Assembly: GCA_947624395.1 (NCBI GenBank)
Contig: CANQKA010000006.1
Location: 1 to 46,810, forward strand
DNA length: 46,810 bases
Direction of reading: 5' to 3'
Source: an uncultured Oscillospiraceae bacterium
GTDB taxonomy: Bacteria > Bacillota > Clostridia > Oscillospirales > Oscillospiraceae
Shown here: one piece after another, positions 16,701-23,801 of the stretch
How the letters are laid out: every line of letters starts with the position of its first letter
Numbering within the stretch: position 1 is the first letter of the stretch
Translations under genes and position numbers: made by a program
Notes under the pieces: model-generated
The model's input: the letters and a program-made list of their open reading frames with translations, nothing else
Database searches by the model: none
What the model was told of the DNA's origin: nothing

Positions 16701-19700
16701 GCGGGCCGTCCCGCCCGCGAATACCGCGCTCTGGGCGTAACTCTGTTTAGATGTTTCCTGGACAGTATATCGCATGTTCTCCGGCAAGCCGTAGATGACG
16801 ATGGCCTGTCCTTCCTGCAACGTAAAGGTCATCTCGCCGTCGTTCACCTGAAGCGTTGTGGCCGTGGGCGCGGTCACGCCCCGGTCCTCATAGCCGGCGG
16901 CGACCTGGCCCACATAGGGATACTCTGTGCCATCCGTCGCCCCGTCTATATCCACGGTGAAGGTAAACGCTTCATTCAGGGCGGAGCCCATGGGGGACAC
17001 CGTCTTTTCCACCCGAAGCCAGTCCAGCAGCGCGGTCAAGCTGACCGTGTTGGACCGGACCGTTTTATCCTCGCCGTTGCAGATATAGACCGCCGTCGCC
17101 TGGTTTTCGATGATCCGCTTTTGCGTCCCGTCCGGGACGATGACCGCCTGGAAGGAGAACGTCCGCGTCTCGCCCGGCTTAAGGATAGCGGCGGGCCAGG
17201 TCACGGTCCGGCTGGTTTCGTTGTATGTCCCGCCGGAGTTCGGGACATACGTCATGCCCGCGGGCACCTCGTCGGACAGGGTGAGCGTCACGTCGTCCGC
17301 GGCGTTTCGGTTGGTGACGGTTATCTCGTAGCGCACCGTGTCGCCGGTGCTGACCGTCAAAGGGCCGGCGGTCGGCTCGCCGCCCGCAAGGGCCTGTTTT
17401 TTGATGACGTCCACGCCGATGGGTGTATTGGTAAAGCCCGCCGCCGAAACGCTGCCTGCCGACACGGTGCCGGTCTTTTGCCTGTCCGCCTCCGGGATGC
17501 TGTAACGGTCCTCAATGTCGGTCAGGTCCTCCGAGACCTCATACACCGTCCCGTCGGGCAGTTCAAACCCGGCGGTCTGCCCATTACGGATGGTGAACGT
17601 GCCGGTGTAGGTGTAGGTATCCCCCTTTTGTGTCAGCGCCATGACCTGCTCAGTCTCGCCGCTGCCGTCGGCGTTGGCCACCGTATAGCGGACGGTGTTT
17701 CCCGCGCCGAAGAACGTTTGCGTGTCTTTGTCATAGCTGGGCAGGGTAAAGGTCACGTCGAACTTGAAATCCGTATCGGTGGGGTCCGCGCCTTTCACCG
17801 TCTTGGTCACGTTCAACCGGCCCAGGGTTGACTTGAACCACACGTCCACCTCGCCGCCGTTGGGCACGTTCCGCCACAGGTAGCCGTGGTTGCTCTTGTC
17901 GTCATAGGTGAACCACTTCCACTGACCGGAAAGCAGCTTTTGGGCGGCGTCGGCCTGCTTGTCGTAGGTGATGGTCAGGCCTTCCATTTCTCCCAGATTG
18001 AAAAAGCTCTCCCGTTTGGCCATATAATACTGGGCGGTGGTATAATTTGCCGAGCCGCCCGCCGCCACGTCGGCGGCCGTAAAGCGCTTGGCGCTGGCGC
18101 TGCCGCCGCTTACGCGGCAATGCTTCGCGCCCGCTGCGTCCGTATAGTTGAACGTGACGTAATAGGAGAAGGGCGCCGAATCCACGTCCCACCAGGCGGT
18201 GAGGAACACGGCGCGCTTTTGCGCCTCGTTGTTATACAGCGTCGCCGCAGACACAAGCGTGCGCAGGTCCACCTGGTCCGTGTTGGCGATGACCCGGTAT
18301 TCGCCCGGTACCGCGGTGTACAGCGGCTTGCCGTCGCTGCCCAGCACGAACTGACGGGCGGAAGCGTCCCACTTATAGGGGCGGCCGTCGCTGTCCGTCA
18401 CCACCCAGCCGCTGAAGGCGGCGGGCCGCTCGGGACCGACGTTTTTCGGCACGTTGTTCGGCACCGTGATCCGGTTGCTGCCCTCGCCGCCGCTGTAACC
18501 GCCCGCGCCGGCCACCACGGAGTAAAAGTGGTCCCCGTTGGTGTCCTGCCAGCGGCCATTCTGCCCCTCGATGGCATCACCCGGCATATTCTCGACCGTT
18601 CCGGTCAGATCGGGGTTCAGTTCCTTACCGGCTTCGGCGCCGTCCTGATAGACCACCAGGTATTGCATCAGCTGCGCCCGTGCCTCCAGCAAATAGATGT
18701 TGCACGTGTCGTCGGCCGCCCCTTCCGCATCATTCGCGTACAGGTTTTTCAGGGTGGTGTAATACCACCCCTCGCTGTCGGGGCCGTCGATCGCAAGCGT
18801 GCACTTAGCCGCGCCGGCGGTCGCCTCTTTGATCTCCGCACCTTCCATCTTTCCCCGCAGGGTCAGCGTGGGCTCCTTCTCCGTGCCCATGGGCACGCCG
18901 CCGGCGAAGTTATACCCATCCTCCGGCCTGAAGCGGATGTTGCCGGTATATGTTTTTCCCCCGTCCGACACCGTGCTGGTCACGTTGTAGAGGAAGTTTA
19001 CGTCATAATACTTCCCGTCGGGCCTTATAAAGGTGTCGAGAGTATATGAATCCTTATTGCGTGTGCACAGCGCCTGTCCGGGCTGCAGCGCGTACCATCC
19101 GGGGGTGGTATGCGTTCTCGCGTTCGCCTTGGACCAGGCCTCCACCTGCACGCCGTACAGGGCGGAGACGACCATCTCCTTGTAGCTCTCATTGCCGGAA
19201 GTCAGCGACCCGCCTGTGACCACCACGTCCCGGGTCGCGCCGCTGATCGTGATCGTGTATTGCCTTACGTACACCTGCTCGCTCTTATTATTCGTGACTT
19301 CCACCGCCCCCACGGTGAGCGTCACCTCAGCGCCGGAGGGAAGGGTCGTTTTGGCCGATCCCGTTGCGTCTTTTGTGCTTGCCAACGGGTTTGCTATGAA
19401 GGGGATAGCCAGCGCCGCCCCGTTGATCTGCAGGGAGCGCAGTTCCAGGTTCGACCCGTCGGCATGGTTGGGGTTCACGGTAAAGGACCAGGAAAGTTCT
19501 TTATTCGGCGCTCCTGACACCGTCCAATTGCTGACATCTGTGACCTTTTTGCTTGTTTCCGGCGATTGGCCGCCGGTCTGCATATCCTTCCACAGCAAGG
19601 CGTCGAATGTGACCTCTGTCTTCTCCGTCAGCACCACCCGGACGGTCTGGTTTGCCGTGGCCGGGGCGCCGCCGGGACCGCGGGAGTCATAGCTGCCGGT

Positions 19701-20828
19701 GAGGGTGTAATAGGGAGGGGTCGTCTCGCTCTCTATCACATCGATCCGCGCCGTGGCGCTGGAGTTATTGTTGAGCAGTTCATATTTGGGGTCGACGCCC
19801 AGGCCGTAATTGCCGTAGTCCGCCTCCCGCGGGAACCGCTCGGTCAGAGTGCTGCCTCTGTCCCCGATAAACACGCGGCCGGTATAGCCCGCGGGGATGG
19901 CCACGTCCACGCCGAACCAGCCGTCCGCCGTGGTTGTGGCCCGCTGGCTGCCGAAAATCGAATCCAGGCTGAACCCGTCGGCGTTGGCGTCCTTCTTCTC
20001 GTCGCCCACGTAGACCTCATAATCGACCTTGTATTCCGCCGGCACATACCGCACCTCAATGGGCGGGATATCGTATGTGTCGCTGGACAGCACCACCGTG
20101 CTCATGCTGCCCGTCTCGTCCAGGGCGGAGAAATAGACGTATGTCTTTTCCACCTGCGCGCCATTCTCCGTAACGGTGACGGTGACGTTGCCCATCGTGC
20201 CGATGGACGTGCCGTGGATGCGCACGGAGGACAGGGAATACCCCCGCACCAGGGGGAACTGATTCGCCGCTTCCGTATTGTCCGACAGGGCCGCGCCGCT
20301 CGCCGGGCCGGGCCAGCCGCCCGAGGTCACGACGCCGGCTTCCTGCATGGCCGTGAAGCTGTTGTAGGTGATATTCACCCCCGCCTCGTTGGCGGACATG
20401 AGGGAGAAGCAGAAATATTTCGGGTCCACCACGCCGCCGGTAATATCCACCGGGGCGACCCCCTCCAGCGCGTCCTGCAGCGCCGTCAGCTCGATGCCGC
20501 TGCCGATGATGGCGTCCAGCGCCGTCACGGTCAACGGCTCCGGGGGGGTTGAAACCTCCGGTTCTTCCGTGGCAGCAGGTTCTTCCGTCGCAGCAGGTTC
20601 TTCCGTGGCAGCAGGTTCTTCCGTGGCAGCGGGCTCTTCTGTCGCAACGAGTTCTTCCGTCGCAAAAGGCTCCGATGTTGCGATAGGTTCCGGCGTTTCC
20701 ACAGCCTCCGGCGTCGGGTCAGGGGCCTCCGCCAGAACGGGCAGACCTTCCGCTAAAGATATGACCATCGTGAGACACAGCAGCGCCGTGAGCGTCCGCC
20801 GCCAGATGTCCCTGTTTCTCCTTTTCAT
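10728..20828 (-). CDS. giant (3366 aa) repeat-built cell-surface protein with sortase-type C-terminus
   Basis: An uninterrupted 10.1-kb gene. Order: Sec signal peptide (1-~33, MKRRNRDIWRR then a hydrophobic core ending VLAEA); a TEEPAA hexapeptide tract (~55-90); a unique head (~95-1000); a stalk of immunoglobulin-like modules, some of DUF11 type (~1130, ~1680, ~1810; e.g. VTYTVTVTNADTAHGTGPLTV), some like Spy0128/FctA pilin isopeptide domains (e.g. FTAPGTYTVMVRE), and about ten ~105-residue modules of the NTYHTG-SLTVTN type, nine in direct tandem (~2284-3212); a Pro/Thr/Ala/Glu wall-spanning spacer; then PPTGDETA, a membrane helix and RRRRRKDP. PPTG is an LPXTG variant. A wall-anchored adhesin is the inference. 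The start at 20828 is chosen because the signal peptide begins there; the SD (GGGAAGGGA) is weak. No sortase is in the window. Confidence 0.9.
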   Translation of the reverse strand: MKRRNRDIWRRTLTALLCLTMVISLAEGLPVLAEAPDPTPEAVETPEPIATSEPFATEELVATEEPAATEEPAATEEPAATEEPAATEEPEVSTPPEPLTVTALDAIIGSGIELTALQDALEGVAPVDITGGVVDPKYFCFSLMSANEAGVNITYNSFTAMQEAGVVTSGGWPGPASGAALSDNTEAANQFPLVRGYSLSSVRIHGTSIGTMGNVTVTVTENGAQVEKTYVYFSALDETGSMSTVVLSSDTYDIPPIEVRYVPAEYKVDYEVYVGDEKKDANADGFSLDSIFGSQRATTTADGWFGVDVAIPAGYTGRVFIGDRGSTLTERFPREADYGNYGLGVDPKYELLNNNSSATARIDVIESETTPPYYTLTGSYDSRGPGGAPATANQTVRVVLTEKTEVTFDALLWKDMQTGGQSPETSKKVTDVSNWTVSGAPNKELSWSFTVNPNHADGSNLELRSLQINGAALAIPFIANPLASTKDATGSAKTTLPSGAEVTLTVGAVEVTNNKSEQVYVRQYTITISGATRDVVVTGGSLTSGNESYKEMVVSALYGVQVEAWSKANARTHTTPGWYALQPGQALCTRNKDSYTLDTFIRPDGKYYDVNFLYNVTSTVSDGGKTYTGNIRFRPEDGYNFAGGVPMGTEKEPTLTLRGKMEGAEIKEATAGAAKCTLAIDGPDSEGWYYTTLKNLYANDAEGAADDTCNIYLLEARAQLMQYLVVYQDGAEAGKELNPDLTGTVENMPGDAIEGQNGRWQDTNGDHFYSVVAGAGGYSGGEGSNRITVPNNVPKNVGPERPAAFSGWVVTDSDGRPYKWDASARQFVLGSDGKPLYTAVPGEYRVIANTDQVDLRTLVSAATLYNNEAQKRAVFLTAWWDVDSAPFSYYVTFNYTDAAGAKHCRVSGGSASAKRFTAADVAAGGSANYTTAQYYMAKRESFFNLGEMEGLTITYDKQADAAQKLLSGQWKWFTYDDKSNHGYLWRNVPNGGEVDVWFKSTLGRLNVTKTVKGADPTDTDFKFDVTFTLPSYDKDTQTFFGAGNTVRYTVANADGSGETEQVMALTQKGDTYTYTGTFTIRNGQTAGFELPDGTVYEVSEDLTDIEDRYSIPEADRQKTGTVSAGSVSAAGFTNTPIGVDVIKKQALAGGEPTAGPLTVSTGDTVRYEITVTNRNAADDVTLTLSDEVPAGMTYVPNSGGTYNETSRTVTWPAAILKPGETRTFSFQAVIVPDGTQKRIIENQATAVYICNGEDKTVRSNTVSLTALLDWLRVEKTVSPMGSALNEAFTFTVDIDGATDGTEYPYVGQVAAGYEDRGVTAPTATTLQVNDGEMTFTLQEGQAIVIYGLPENMRYTVQETSKQSYAQSAVFAGGTARRDGSGSIDFTRRDAWTFTNTRLGRLSVTKAVKGRGNTEAFPLSVRFTLPDAASGFFTGSSVSYTVFGQERTLALARSGQDYTGTLELKAGEQALFYLPHGTAYSVDESLAQINAGLTGKGQYTNDLNGRLITGAVSYQTPSAVTVTNTYVFNPVTAAMPAFTKGFTDDSNNDGFSLKEVMDGGLTDNSVPPFQFQMELASAVPADGVRMPTNRKANVAVTNPNKGKAGAAAVTFADELTFTKPGTYTVNVWEVEPEDHHPTMEYDTAVRTVTFTVTDDNGALRVRTNTDDMAFKNRWYAADITGISKTAERSVVFPGEEVEFTIALTSNTVEVRDLVVTDTIPDGLTLVEGSDGKLVETSDDLASVAAQIDGQTLTVKIGRFKTANTAEQGTIKYKVKVPAVTEPKTWTNTVEVQYGNPSRNYTWRKASATVYTPYVTVAMTQQAGSGDATRDPISVKANDVVTYTVTVTNADTAHGTGPLTVTDELPDGMTVDGSTKTITWNIDNIPAGQSRNLTFEATVGADGKALENQATVTFDGHAYSFTSNKVMAIRQDTGGLRVTNKVEGPYADKSKPFTFTVELDDKKTGTYGDVAFKAGVAAFELAHGQEKLITGLPTGGYTVTETAETGYTTTSPLNGNIEDGKVATAAFVNTYDLMPKATTGPQLTKKLTNGTLKGDDFSFTMTVDKTEGVTLPDPATVANDADGNISFGDIKFTAPGTYTVMVREDQPTGPSYTEYDGHAYTVTYEVTNKGDGTLTVTPTEAGDKEFTNINTLGTLEVTKSVDGDATAPWAKDDTTYPVTVTFTLPAENANTTGSETAYFGMSEYKVPYTIGGEPDNLTLSRAGSTRQYTGTLRLKKDQTASFTLPAGTEYAVSETPPVGFTAEVTGDSGTVEVNTTAAAAVKNTVATGNLTVTNTVTGPGAETDRDFTFIVTLSEQINDTFGDVKFTNGVATFDLSDGKSQSIPGLPIHVGYTVTEEPQANYYSYASNAAGTITDAADGVKADFTNIRRSGSLRVTMIVTGPGGDTTKDFPFTVELREADNTPISGTFGGVEFANGVAKFALKSGESVSLTGLPMGATYKVTETNHDGYTVTGANWEETISNVGAVASFVNERQTGSLTVTNLVEGASADKTKDFHFTVTLSDKTITGTYGRMEFEKGVARFSLKGGESLTASSLPTGTEYTVTEDDANKGGYVTTSTNTSGTISNGGEAKAEFINTYHTGSLTVTQKVVGGNQLHDFKIYVRQVDGSITGTYGGMTFTNGLASFTLRHDQSVTADDLPAGAGFTVSEQAEEGYTTAIVASADKIPADGTAEVTVTNTYKGGSLIVKKTVAGKTEETRQFNFTVTLDDKTVHGPRGPVEFVGGKATFPLGDGGTIEIPGLPAGAHYTVTEEDVGADGYVTTSTDASGTIPHGDAAEAAFTNTYQPGSFTVTNTVTGPDQEFNYTVTLSDTTFTKSDGAMKFENGIATFKLTNNQSIKAENLPAGTYTVVQAPADGYATTSTNAEGTIIDGNSVTVNFLNRYKTGNLTVSKVVDGARADPTRAFAFTVKLDNDSINGEYGGMKFENGVAKFSLKGGESCTANGLPAGTTYTVEEDTPGMSYTGDGPKTGKIEDQKTAEANFVNTYHTGDLTVKKVLTTGGNTQREFTIDVELHDTTFGGTYGDMTFESGKAVVTLKGGESRTARGLPAEMKYTVTERYADGYTVAYENKEGTIPADGTEEVTVTNTYNGGGLTVTNTVTGNRADPNKQFNFTVSLANPINGPRSEDPEGGSTPWFKNGKATFELKGGESIFFQGLPADTTYAVIQASESGYVTTSSGTSGTIPNGDTANAAFTNHKQAPPDPGPVRPTASPQPSATPEPSATPEPTATPAPSDEPNATPAPSDSPDTTPEPTAVPDATPVPTDIPDATASPAPTEPPVASSEPFGTPEPDATPGPVATSEPFWSPVPSGSPTAPPTGDETALLPWLAVFGLSLAALAAVTLRRRRRKDP
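11192..13980 (-). repeat. nine tandem ~310-bp protein-module repeats in the giant gene
   Basis: Nine consecutive units each encode a ~100-residue module with the same skeleton: hydrophobic L-V-T-x-x-V, F-F-T-V-x-L, T-G-x-M-x-F-x-x-G-x-A-x-F-x-L-x-x-G-x-S, a GLPAG-like turn, Y-T-V-T-E, then G-T-I and F-x-N-T-Y. They are diverged at the DNA level, so homologous recombination between them should be limited but possible. Confidence 0.85.
20562..20669 (-). repeat. six 18-bp tandem repeats encoding TEEPAA units
   Basis: Six back-to-back 18-bp units (first unit 20562-20579; units 1, 3 and 4 nearly identical, units 5 and 6 more diverged). They encode the low-complexity TEEPAA tract just after the signal peptide. 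Such in-frame repeats usually vary in copy number between strains. Confidence 0.85.
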
Positions 20829-20931
20829 GCTCGTCCCTTCCCGGCATATGCCTGTCCGCGCCGCTATAAGCCTCGTGCAATTTACATTTATTACTAACAA
20901 ATTATGCATCTTGCCCAACTATTCAGACAAC

Positions 20932-20960
20932 ATTATACATTAATTTTTAGCAAATTGCAA
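20932..20960 (-). promoter_or_regulatory. promoter of the giant surface-protein gene
   Basis: On the minus strand, TTGCAA (20960-20955), 17-bp spacer, TATAAT (20937-20932). It sits in an AT-rich island (about 20875-20970) that stands out from the GC-rich surroundings. The leader would be about 97 nt. Confidence 0.7.
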
Positions 20961-21112
20961 GCAGCTATCTCACCCCGCGGCGCCACCAAAAGTCCTGTGG
21001 TAGATGATGCGTATTGTTAAATCCAGACGAAAAGTATATAATGCGGTCAGACCGTATCAAAACAGAAGTACAGCATGCAGAGCGTGCAAATATGCAGGGA
21101 GGGCGGCTTGTT

Positions 21113-23662
21113 ATGAAAGGTTCGGAGGCAAGACTGATCGACTATATGGAAGGGGCCGGCAAGCGCTATATCATCCCCGTATACCAAAGGAAATACGACT
21201 GGAAAGAGGACAACTGCCGCCAGCTTTACGAGGACCTGAAAAAGATCGTCCGGGACGGCCGGGAGAGCCACTTTTTCGGGAGCGTCGTCTCGTCCGTCGT
21301 GGGCAACGGCGCCGTCACGGAGTATCACATCATCGACGGCCAGCAGCGCCTCACCACGGTCACGCTCCTGCTTCTGGCGATAAGGAACCTCATCCGCCAG
21401 AAAAAGATCGCCGCCCGGGCCAACAGGCTGGACGAGCAGATCAACGACCGTTTTTTGGTATCCCCCTGGGCGGAGGATGGCGAGCAGATCAAGCTGCGCC
21501 CGGTCAAAGGGGACAGGGCGGCGCTGGCCAGGCTGTTCGGCGCGGAGGAGGACTATGACCCGGCCTCCAATCTGACGCTGAATTACCGCTTTTTCTGCGG
21601 CCAGCTGCTGAAAGGGGAGGTGCCGGTCGATGAGCTGTACGGTGCGATCGGCAAACTGGAGATCATCAGCATCACCCTGGATCAGAGCGACAACGCCCAG
21701 CTAATCTTCGAGAGCCTCAACTCCACCGGCCTTGCCCTGACAGAAGGGGATAAGATCAGAAACTATATCCTGATGGGCCAGCGTCCGTCGGAGCAGAACA
21801 GGCTCTATGATACATACTGGACGACCATCGAGCGCTGCGTGGAAAACGATGTCAGCAGCTTTGTCCGGGACTATCTCAGCGTCAAGCAGCAGCTCACGCC
21901 CACAGTCAGCAAGGTCTACCGGGCCTTCAAGGACTACGCCGAACAGAAGCAGCTGCCCATGGAAGAGCTTCTGGCCGACCTTTGCCTGTATGCGCGCTTT
22001 TACGAAAAGCTTCTCACATGCACGAGCGGCCTGGGGGTGAAGAAGCTGGACGACTGCCTGTACCGTATGGCACGGCTGGAGGTGGTCGTCACAAGGCCGT
22101 TTCTTATGGAGGTACTGCGGCTGCATAAGGATGCGAAGCTCTCCGCCGGCGATGTGCTGCAGATCTTTTTGATAACGGAAAACTATCTGTTCCGCCGGAA
22201 TATCTGCGAGGTGCCCACCAACGCCCTGAATAAGATCTTCCTGAACCTGAACAGGGAGATATTGCGCTACGACGGCACCACGGACAACTATGTGCAGAAA
22301 TTCATATATGCGCTTTTGTCGAAGAAGGACAGCGGACGGTTCCCGGACGACGGGGAATTTACCGCGGCGCTGGCGGGCAAACAGGTGTACCTGATGCGCG
22401 GCAAGTATAAGGCGTATCTCTTTGAGCGCTTTGAAAACTACGGGACCGTTGAGACGAAAGATGTCTATACGCACTTGGACAACAATACGTATTCCATCGA
22501 GCACATCATGCCCCAGCATTTGACGCCGGCATGGACGGAGGCGTTGGGCGCCAACGCCGCGGAGATACACGCCACCTGGCTCCATCGGCTGGCAAACCTC
22601 ACGATCACCGGGTATAACCCTGATCTCGGCAACAGGACGTTTGCGGAAAAGCGCGACGATCCTGAGGGCGGCTACAGGGTCAGCGGCCTGCGCATGAACC
22701 AGAAGATCGCCACCAGGCAGTCCTGGGGTCTGCCGGAGCTGGAGGAGCGCAATGAGGAGATGATCGCGCTTGCCACTAAGATATGGGCATACCCGCAGAC
22801 AGCTTTCGTCCCGGCGGAGAGGCAGTTCGATTCCTGCACCCTGGACGACGAGAATGTGGAGCTGACCGGGCGGGACATCGCCAAATACAGCTACCAGAAC
22901 GTGGAGCAGCCTGTGAGCAGCTGGGCGGATATGTTCGAGCACGTGGTGAAGTATCTGCACGGCCGGGACGGGAGCGTGCTGTCCCGTTTGGCCTATGAGC
23001 CCGACGCGGCTGCGGGCCTTGCCAGCTATGTGAGCGGCACGGCGGCAGGGCTGCGCCACCCGTTGAAGATTGACGACAACATCTACATGGAGCGCAATAC
23101 GAGCACGGTGATGAAGATATCGGTCCTGCGCCGGCTGTTCGCGCTGTACGGCGCCGATCCGACGGACCTGGTCTTCTACCTGAAGGACGCGGGCGGCGAG
23201 AGGTCCGGGGAGGCCAGCCGTTATGAGATACGAAAGCGCTACTGGACGTATGCCCTTCCGCTCATGCAGGAGCGCAACGCCCACCGGGGCACTTTCGGCA
23301 ACTGCAATCCGATCACCTCCAACACGATAGCCGGTTCTTTCGGCATCAGCGGGTTCAGTATCTGCTGTATCGCCAATTACGACTGCGCCCGGATCGACTT
23401 CTATATGTGTAAGTCCGACGCGGCGCAGAATAAGGCGGCCTTTGACCTGCTCCATGCGCACAAGGACGAGATCGAGGCGGAGCTGGGCATATCCCTGACC
23501 TGGGAGCGGGCCAACGAGTATAAGTCATCGTGGCTGTCCTATACCCTCCGGGACGTGAGCGTCACCGACGAGGCGGACTGGCCAAGTATGGCCAAGTTCC
23601 ACGCGGAATGGAGCGACAAAATTTGCAACGCCGTTTTGCCGTATTTACAAAATAAAATGTAG
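21113..23662 (+). CDS. GmrSD-type (DUF262 + DUF1524) nuclease with C-terminal DUF4268-like domain
   Basis: An 849-residue protein. DUF262: IPVYQRKYDW (21-30) and DGQQRLTT (75-82), the nucleotide-binding/hydrolysing motif, with FESLNSTGLALTEGDKIRNY after it. DUF1524: SIEHIMPQH around residue 460 followed by LANLTITGYNPDLGNR, the His-Asn-containing HNH-like nuclease motif. The last ~115 residues, with RKRYWTYALPLMQER, resemble DUF4268. GmrSD and relatives (BrxU, SspE) cut phage DNA with modified bases, so an antiviral role is inferred. The gene is alone: no methyltransferase or partner is next to it. The start at 21113 is chosen because it follows a GGGAGGG SD; an in-frame ATG lies further upstream but without an SD. 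Confidence 0.88.
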   Translation: MKGSEARLIDYMEGAGKRYIIPVYQRKYDWKEDNCRQLYEDLKKIVRDGRESHFFGSVVSSVVGNGAVTEYHIIDGQQRLTTVTLLLLAIRNLIRQKKIAARANRLDEQINDRFLVSPWAEDGEQIKLRPVKGDRAALARLFGAEEDYDPASNLTLNYRFFCGQLLKGEVPVDELYGAIGKLEIISITLDQSDNAQLIFESLNSTGLALTEGDKIRNYILMGQRPSEQNRLYDTYWTTIERCVENDVSSFVRDYLSVKQQLTPTVSKVYRAFKDYAEQKQLPMEELLADLCLYARFYEKLLTCTSGLGVKKLDDCLYRMARLEVVVTRPFLMEVLRLHKDAKLSAGDVLQIFLITENYLFRRNICEVPTNALNKIFLNLNREILRYDGTTDNYVQKFIYALLSKKDSGRFPDDGEFTAALAGKQVYLMRGKYKAYLFERFENYGTVETKDVYTHLDNNTYSIEHIMPQHLTPAWTEALGANAAEIHATWLHRLANLTITGYNPDLGNRTFAEKRDDPEGGYRVSGLRMNQKIATRQSWGLPELEERNEEMIALATKIWAYPQTAFVPAERQFDSCTLDDENVELTGRDIAKYSYQNVEQPVSSWADMFEHVVKYLHGRDGSVLSRLAYEPDAAAGLASYVSGTAAGLRHPLKIDDNIYMERNTSTVMKISVLRRLFALYGADPTDLVFYLKDAGGERSGEASRYEIRKRYWTYALPLMQERNAHRGTFGNCNPITSNTIAGSFGISGFSICCIANYDCARIDFYMCKSDAAQNKAAFDLLHAHKDEIEAELGISLTWERANEYKSSWLSYTLRDVSVTDEADWPSMAKFHAEWSDKICNAVLPYLQNKM

Positions 23663-23674
23663 CAATAACCACAC

Positions 23675-23706
23675 AGCCAGCGGTCTGACCGCTGGCTGCA
23701 TTTTTT
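23675..23706 (+). terminator. terminator of the GmrSD-type gene
   Basis: AGCCAGCGGT/ACCGCTGGCT with a 3-nt loop followed by GCA and TTTTTT, 13 bp after the stop codon. Confidence 0.9.
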
Positions 23707-23740
23707 ATTGTGTCCCGACTCAGACCCCACGGCCCCGCAC

Positions 23741-23769
23741 TTGATATTTTTCCGGGACGTTGCTATAAT
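23741..23769 (+). promoter_or_regulatory. promoter of the M3 oligopeptidase gene
   Basis: TTGATA (23741-23746), 17-bp spacer, TATAAT (23764-23769); predicted leader about 26 nt with an AAGGAGGAAG SD. Confidence 0.85.
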
Positions 23770-23801
23770 CAACTTTACTGCGATTTAAGGAGGAAGTTCC
23801 C

